From contig JAGWAK010000014.1 in the NCBI GenBank assembly GCA_021296435.1, forward strand, positions 46,289 through 56,075: a stretch of DNA of 9,787 nucleotides, written 5' to 3'. Both the position numbers and the translations under genes were made by a program. The number at the start of each line of letters is the position of its first letter. The first letter of the stretch is position 1. The DNA is from Acidimicrobiia bacterium (GTDB taxonomy: Bacteria; Actinomycetota; Acidimicrobiia; Acidimicrobiales; CATQHL01). The notes under the pieces were generated by a model. It made no database searches. It had not been told where the DNA came from and saw only the letters and a program-made list of their open reading frames with translations. Shown here piece by piece: positions 5,881 through 9,787 of the stretch.

Positions 5881-7332
5881 ATGCGACGCGGAACGCGCGG
5901 AGGAACGTGGATTCTCGGAGTGGTGACGATTCTCCTTTGGGGCGGTAAGCCGGCGGCAGGTCAGGACCGCGACGCCCTGTCCGAGGAAGTGAGGTCCTAT
6001 CTCGCCGTCTCCTCGTCCGTGGTGGCGCTCGAGAACGTCCTCCTCTTCGACGGCGCCGGCGGGCCCGCACGCTCCGGGCAGACCATCGTCATCCGCGGGA
6101 CGCGGATCGAGAGCGTGGGCGCGACCGGCGAGGTCGAGATCCCCACGGGGGCCGAGCGGCTGGACCTCGCAGGCCACTCGGTCATGCCCGGGATGGTCGG
6201 GCTCCACAACCACATGTTCTACTACCAGTCCACGCCGCGCGCCTCGCAGATGCAGTACTCGGGTCCGCGCCTCTACCTCGGGGCCGGGGTCACCACCGTC
6301 CGGACGACGGGAAGCGTCGCACCGTACCAGGATCTCTCGCTGAAGGGCGCCGTCGAGCGGGGAGAGACGCCGGGTCCCCGGATCCTCATCACGGCCCCGT
6401 ACGTCATCAGCCCCGGTCCCGACGAGCGGCTCCGGGATCTCGGGATGTACGCGATCCGCGACGAGGCGGCGGCGCGCCGGTACGTGCGCTACTGGGCCGC
6501 GGAGGGGGCCGAGTGGATCAAGGCCTACACGCAGATCACCCGGGAGGCGCTCGGCACGATCATCGATGAGGCGCACCGGCAGGGCATGAAGGTGACGGCG
6601 CACCTGTGCTCGGTGGGCTTCCGCGAGGCGACGGCGCTGGGGATCGACAACCTCGAGCACGGCCTGTGGGCGAATTCCGAGTACGACACGACCCGCGAAC
6701 CGGACCGGTGCAGCCCGAACTACCAGCGAAGCATCGCCGAGCTCGGCATGGACGATCCCCGCGTGGCGGAGACGATCTCCGAGATGGTCGCTGCGGGCGT
6801 CGCCATGACGTCCACTCTGGCAGTCGCCGAGCAGGCCACGCCGCTCGTACCCGACCTGACGGAGCGCGACCTGGAGGCGCTCCCCGACCACGTCGTGGAG
6901 GCGGAGATGGAGCGACGGTCGATCTTCCGGACGACGGAGATGCCGTGGATGATCGACCTGTTCGAGAATCTGCTCGACTTCGAGCTTGCCTTCGTCGAGG
7001 CGGGAGGCGTGCTGGCGGCGGGAGTGGATCCGGCCTGGGGCGCGCTACCCGGCTACGGCGACCAGCGCAACTTCGAGATTCTCGTCGAGGCGGGCTTCGA
7101 ACCGGCTGCGGCCGTCCGCATCATGAGCGCGAACGGGGCCATCATCCTGGGTCTCGACGACGAACTGGGAACGGTCGTCCCCGGCAAACTCGCCGATCTC
7201 GTCGTGATCGAGGGCGATATCGAACTCAGGCCCTCCGACATCCGCAACGTCCGCATCGTGTTCAAGGATGGCCTCGGCTACGACCCCGAAAAGCTGACCG
7301 CCGCCGTCGTCGGCCAGGTCGGCGTCCGCTGA
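5881..7332 (+). CDS. Secreted imidazolonepropionase-like amidohydrolase with complete metal site
   Basis: A 483-residue amidohydrolase-superfamily enzyme, paralogous to its divergent neighbour (shared L-F-D-G-x-G at 55-60 and E-I-P-T-G-A-E-R at 86-93). A hydrophobic signal peptide spans about 8-27 (ending P-A-A-G then Q-D), implying export. Predicted metal and catalytic residues are all present: H109-N-H111, K214 in W-I-K-A-Y, H241 in T-A-H-L, H260 in L-E-H-G, and D383 in A-G-V-D-P. The aspartate often found just before H-x-H is glycine here (M-V-G-L-H-N-H), and an extra 20 or so residues separate the signal peptide from the first beta domain. The C-terminal beta strands (L-G-T-V-V-P-G-K-L-A-D-L-V-V-I) close the small domain. 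The start is chosen by AAGGAGG 5 bases upstream. The likely role is periplasmic or extracellular hydrolysis of an amide or cyclic amide; no substrate can be given. Confidence 0.9.
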   Translation: MRRGTRGGTWILGVVTILLWGGKPAAGQDRDALSEEVRSYLAVSSSVVALENVLLFDGAGGPARSGQTIVIRGTRIESVGATGEVEIPTGAERLDLAGHSVMPGMVGLHNHMFYYQSTPRASQMQYSGPRLYLGAGVTTVRTTGSVAPYQDLSLKGAVERGETPGPRILITAPYVISPGPDERLRDLGMYAIRDEAAARRYVRYWAAEGAEWIKAYTQITREALGTIIDEAHRQGMKVTAHLCSVGFREATALGIDNLEHGLWANSEYDTTREPDRCSPNYQRSIAELGMDDPRVAETISEMVAAGVAMTSTLAVAEQATPLVPDLTERDLEALPDHVVEAEMERRSIFRTTEMPWMIDLFENLLDFELAFVEAGGVLAAGVDPAWGALPGYGDQRNFEILVEAGFEPAAAVRIMSANGAIILGLDDELGTVVPGKLADLVVIEGDIELRPSDIRNVRIVFKDGLGYDPEKLTAAVVGQVGVR

Positions 7333-7361
7333 CCGCCAAGGGGAGTCAGCGCGAAAGGGTG

Positions 7362-7398
7362 GCCGCCAGGTTCACGAAACCCTACGACGGGTTGCGGC
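7362..7398. terminator. Weak hairpin between convergent amidohydrolase genes
   Basis: In the 75-base gap between convergent stops, AACCC (7378-7382) and GGGTT (7389-7393) form a 5-bp stem with a 6-base loop. An outer GCCGC (7362-7366) and GCGGC (7394-7398) could extend it with an 11-base bulge. GGTT (7369-7372) could compete by pairing with AACC. There is no T-tract, so termination is inferred only from position. Confidence 0.3.
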
Positions 7399-7407
7399 GC
7401 AGAGGCT

Positions 7408-9240
7408 CTAACGGATCTCCACGTCGTCCAGTTCGAAGGTGAACTCTCCGAGCGGCGCCTGGGCCACGAACGCCAGGCCGGCGATGATCGACGGATCGGC
7501 GGCGGCGAAGCTGTCGAGCGGGATCTCGATCACGGTCCACTCCGGCCCGGCGACGAAGGGGACCATGGGCGGCACCGTGGCTGCGGCCCCCGCGCCGAAC
7601 AGCATCACGGTGTAGCTCCGTCCGTCCCCGCGGGTGCGGAAGCGCAGGACGCTGCGGCCGGAGAAATCGACCGCCTGCATCGGTTGCGGGCCGGGAAACC
7701 AGATGGCGCCCGCCCACGGGAACGCGAACCCGACCCTCGTTTCGCCGCTCACGACGAGCGCGCCATCCTCCACGGCCAGTTCGGCTGTCGAAGCGCCGCC
7801 GTTCATCGCGTCCGTCGTCACCTGCCATCCGAACCCGAAGCCGGAGTCGATGCCGTCCTCGAAATCGACCCGGACCGCCCCCTCCGGTGCTGGCGCGATT
7901 TCCGGCGAGAACGTCGTCGCGGCGGCCTCGCGCACGACGGGATAGCCGTCCTTCCAGATCGTGACGATGTCCGTGGTGCGGGACACGTCACCCTCGGCGT
8001 CGCTCTCGATATCGCCCCGCACGAGCACGAGGTCGGCCACGTAGCCCTCGGCGATTCGACCGCGCTCGGGGATGCCGAACGCGTCCGCGGCCCCGGAGGT
8101 CGCCGAAGCGAGCACCTCCGCGCTTCCCAGTCCGGCGCCCGCCAGGAGGCGAAGCTCTCCGTGCATCGAGATGCCGGTGCCCGTCCCGGGATTCGGCGTA
8201 TCGGTTCCGGCGACGATCCGCACGCCGGCCGTGTGCAGACGGCGCACGTTCTCGAGGGCCACCTCGGCGCCGGCTCCCGCACGCAGCAGCGAAGGATCGC
8301 TCAGCGTCTGCCTCTGCATCGGCGAGAGGAGCGACTCGTCGGTCTCGGCCAGGATCCGCAAACCCGTGGAGTCGCCGAACATGCCGGCGATGACGGACAG
8401 CGTGGGAACGACGAAGACCCCTGCCTCCGCGAACCGGCGGGCGTCGTCTTCGGAGATGACGGCGTCGATCCAGACGTGGACGAGACCGTCGGCCCCCAGA
8501 GCGACCGCGTCGAGCGCCGGTTGGAGCGCGCTCACGTGCACGACGGCCAGCAGGTCCTCGGCATGGGCGGCGGCGATGAGCGCTCCGATCGTCTCACGGT
8601 CGAGAGACGGGATCTCCCCGCGGTAGGCACCCCCGTCTTCGGAAACGATCTTGATCCAGTCGGAACCTTCCTCCTTCCGCGCCCGCACCCAGGCGGCGGC
8701 GTTCGCGGGGTCCGTCAGGGGCTCCACGGCGAGTCCGAACTGCGTGCCGTGACCGCCGGGCGCCGTCGCCAGCATGCCCGCCGAGAAGAGGTCGGCTTCG
8801 GTCGTGCGCGCGATCTCATCCCGGGCGGTCCGTGCACCGGCCAGGAGGGCGGGATCGGTGAACTGGTCGAGGACGGAGGTCACGCCGAAGCGCACCGCGT
8901 CCCCGAGCGTCCCGCCGAACGTGTGGACGTGACCGTCGATGAAGCCGGGCAGCAGCGTGTGGCCGCGCCCGTCCACGCGGGGCAGGTCCTCCGGCAGCCG
9001 GAGTCTCGGCCCGAGCGCGCGCACCCGACCGTCCTCGATCCGGACATCCTGATTGCGCCTGAACGATTCGCCATCGAACAGCGTCACGTCCACGATCGCG
9101 AAGTTCTCCTCCGGCGTCTCCTGTCCCGGAGCAGCCGCGTCACCCGGAACCGGGAGCGTCGCCAGCGCGCCGACGAATCCCGCGGCCGCGGCCACAAGAA
9201 TCCACAGGCTTCGGATACCGGATCGGTTCTCCGCCTTCAT
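7408..9240 (-). CDS. Secreted amidohydrolase fused to a C-terminal CIA30-like domain
   Basis: A 610-residue protein. Residues 1-37 are a signal peptide (basic start, hydrophobic 12-29, then A-A-A-P-G-Q), so it is exported. Residues about 46-440 form an amidohydrolase with a complete site: H104-V-H106, K197 in W-I-K-I-V, H235 in V-V-H-V-S, H255 in L-V-H-V-W, and D347 in A-G-T-D-T; G-G-H-G-T-Q-F-G at 162-169 is also typical of these enzymes. Residues about 456-610 (DNA 7411-7875) match the CIA30/NDUFAF1-type beta-sandwich pattern: V-D-F-E-D-G, T-T-D-A-M-N-G-G-A-S, F-P-W-A-G-A, V-D-F-S-G-R-S, W-T-V-I-E-I-P, and a final F-E-L-D-D-V-E-I. Such domains resemble galactose-binding folds and may bind ligand or partner. 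The ATG at 9240 is chosen over upstream in-frame starts by GGGAGG 6 bases before it, the signal peptide, and the ATGA overlap with the permease gene. It is only distantly similar to the other two amidohydrolases. Confidence 0.88.
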   Translation of the reverse strand: MKAENRSGIRSLWILVAAAAGFVGALATLPVPGDAAAPGQETPEENFAIVDVTLFDGESFRRNQDVRIEDGRVRALGPRLRLPEDLPRVDGRGHTLLPGFIDGHVHTFGGTLGDAVRFGVTSVLDQFTDPALLAGARTARDEIARTTEADLFSAGMLATAPGGHGTQFGLAVEPLTDPANAAAWVRARKEEGSDWIKIVSEDGGAYRGEIPSLDRETIGALIAAAHAEDLLAVVHVSALQPALDAVALGADGLVHVWIDAVISEDDARRFAEAGVFVVPTLSVIAGMFGDSTGLRILAETDESLLSPMQRQTLSDPSLLRAGAGAEVALENVRRLHTAGVRIVAGTDTPNPGTGTGISMHGELRLLAGAGLGSAEVLASATSGAADAFGIPERGRIAEGYVADLVLVRGDIESDAEGDVSRTTDIVTIWKDGYPVVREAAATTFSPEIAPAPEGAVRVDFEDGIDSGFGFGWQVTTDAMNGGASTAELAVEDGALVVSGETRVGFAFPWAGAIWFPGPQPMQAVDFSGRSVLRFRTRGDGRSYTVMLFGAGAAATVPPMVPFVAGPEWTVIEIPLDSFAAADPSIIAGLAFVAQAPLGEFTFELDDVEIR

Positions 9241-9787
9241 GACATTCCTCCCGGGCGAATCGAGACGGCGCCGGTCCCCGCCCGCCGGAATCCGAATGCG
9301 GCGACGGCGAGAAAGACGAGCGATTGAAGGCCGAGCACCGAGACGTGCAGCAGCGTGGGCTGTCCCCCATCCATGGCGATGATCTTGAGTGCAAGCTGCG
9401 CCTGGTGGTAGGCCGGCAACGCGTTGGCGATGTCCTGCAAGGCCGCCGGAAAGATCGTGATCGGGATCCAGAGTCCGGACAGCATGGCCATGGGCAGGAA
9501 CACGAGGTTGGTGATGGCCACCGCGGCCCGCCCCCTCGACCACGCCCCGACGGCGAGCCCCAGAGCGCAGAAGGGGATCACTCCGGCGAGCACGACTCCG
9601 GCGAGGGCGAACCATTGCCAGCGGTACAGCACCACGCCGGCCGCATAGGCGCCGAGAAGGAAGATCCCCAGGACGACAACCGCTCCGAAGGCGATCGCCA
9701 TCGCCACCTTGGCGAGCAGATAGGCGGCCGCCGGCATCGGCGTGGTCCGTTTGAGGAGGAGGACGCCCGAGTCGCGTTCCATGGCGA
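9237..9787 (-). CDS. ABC-2 type transporter permease (N-terminal part outside window)
   Basis: The C-terminal part of an ABC exporter membrane subunit. The first visible ATG (9782) is almost certainly internal: the residues after it (E-R-D-S-G-V-L-L-L-K-R-T-T-P-M-P) match the cytoplasmic E-R-x-x-G-x-L...P segment that precedes the second half of ABC-2 permeases, and the frame stays open to the window edge. Counting from that Met, membrane segments lie at about 26-50, 58-81, 86-112 and 147-166. The third carries the typical N-L-V-F-L-P-M-A-M-L-S-G-L-W-I-P pattern followed by L-P-A-Y-H, characteristic of this family. The cognate ATP-binding subunit is not in the window and is probably encoded just upstream. 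The stop overlaps the amidohydrolase-CIA30 start as ATGA, so the two are probably co-translated. The exported substrate is unknown. Confidence 0.87.
   Translation of the reverse strand, partial: AMERDSGVLLLKRTTPMPAAAYLLAKVAMAIAFGAVVVLGIFLLGAYAAGVVLYRWQWFALAGVVLAGVIPFCALGLAVGAWSRGRAAVAITNLVFLPMAMLSGLWIPITIFPAALQDIANALPAYHQAQLALKIIAMDGGQPTLLHVSVLGLQSLVFLAVAAFGFRRAGTGAVSIRPGGMS
9247..9252 (-). promoter_or_regulatory. Shine-Dalgarno GGGAGG deciding the amidohydrolase-CIA30 start
   Basis: On the minus strand, GGGAGG lies 6 bases before the ATG at 9240, inside the end of the permease gene. It fixes the start at the signal peptide rather than in the long open frame upstream. Confidence 0.7.

Noticed and set aside
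7684..9327. A 547-codon plus-strand frame opposite the amidohydrolase-CIA30 gene
   Set aside because: The minus strand encodes an intact metal site and signal peptide here. The plus-strand translation is charged low complexity typical of antisense frames in GC-rich DNA.
9241..9615. N-terminal extension of the amidohydrolase-CIA30 protein to a start at 9615
   Set aside because: The extension is Arg-rich, overlaps the permease gene and would bury the signal peptide internally; the ATG at 9240 has its own ribosome site.

Overview
This is a very GC-rich bacterial window of tightly packed, secreted-enzyme-rich genes. The high GC, the frequent GTG and ATG starts behind purine-rich Shine-Dalgarno sites, and above all three signal-peptide-bearing amidohydrolases of the imidazolonepropionase-like type within 5 kb recall Gemmatimonadota-like genomes (including marine or sponge-associated lineages). 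That taxonomic guess is an inference from gene style; there is no marker gene in the window.

Left part (1-2560): the 3' part of a DegT/DnrJ/EryC1/StrS-type PLP aminotransferase is translationally coupled, through an ATGA overlap, to a zinc-dependent medium-chain alcohol dehydrogenase. An alcohol oxidation plus transamination pair of this kind can turn a hydroxyl into an amine. A GC-rich hairpin enclosed by an 8-bp inverted repeat separates this operon from a convergent single-domain cupin. Divergent from the cupin is a tRNA-Gly(UCC).

Middle part (2700-7332): a nucleobase-transporter-like (NCS2/NAT) membrane protein carries an extra cytoplasmic C-terminal domain that looks like a degenerate RsbW/histidine-kinase-type ATPase fold. 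It converges on an amidohydrolase so tightly that one CTAG palindrome supplies both stop codons. That amidohydrolase is divergent from a second, paralogous amidohydrolase across a 107-bp shared upstream region.

Right part (7333-9787): a weak hairpin lies between convergent genes. After it comes a third, more distant amidohydrolase on the minus strand with a fused C-terminal CIA30-like beta-sandwich domain. It is coupled by an ATGA overlap to an upstream ABC-2 type transporter permease that runs off the window edge.

The three amidohydrolases are probably exported to the periplasm or outside, where they would act on amide or cyclic-amide bonds, possibly of small peptides; no substrate can be assigned. 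I see no CRISPR array, integrase, transposase or defence system. The most unusual items are the transporter with its altered signature motif plus ATPase-like tail, the amidohydrolase-CIA30 fusion coupled to an ABC permease, and a lysine-rich four-unit repeat inside the aminotransferase.
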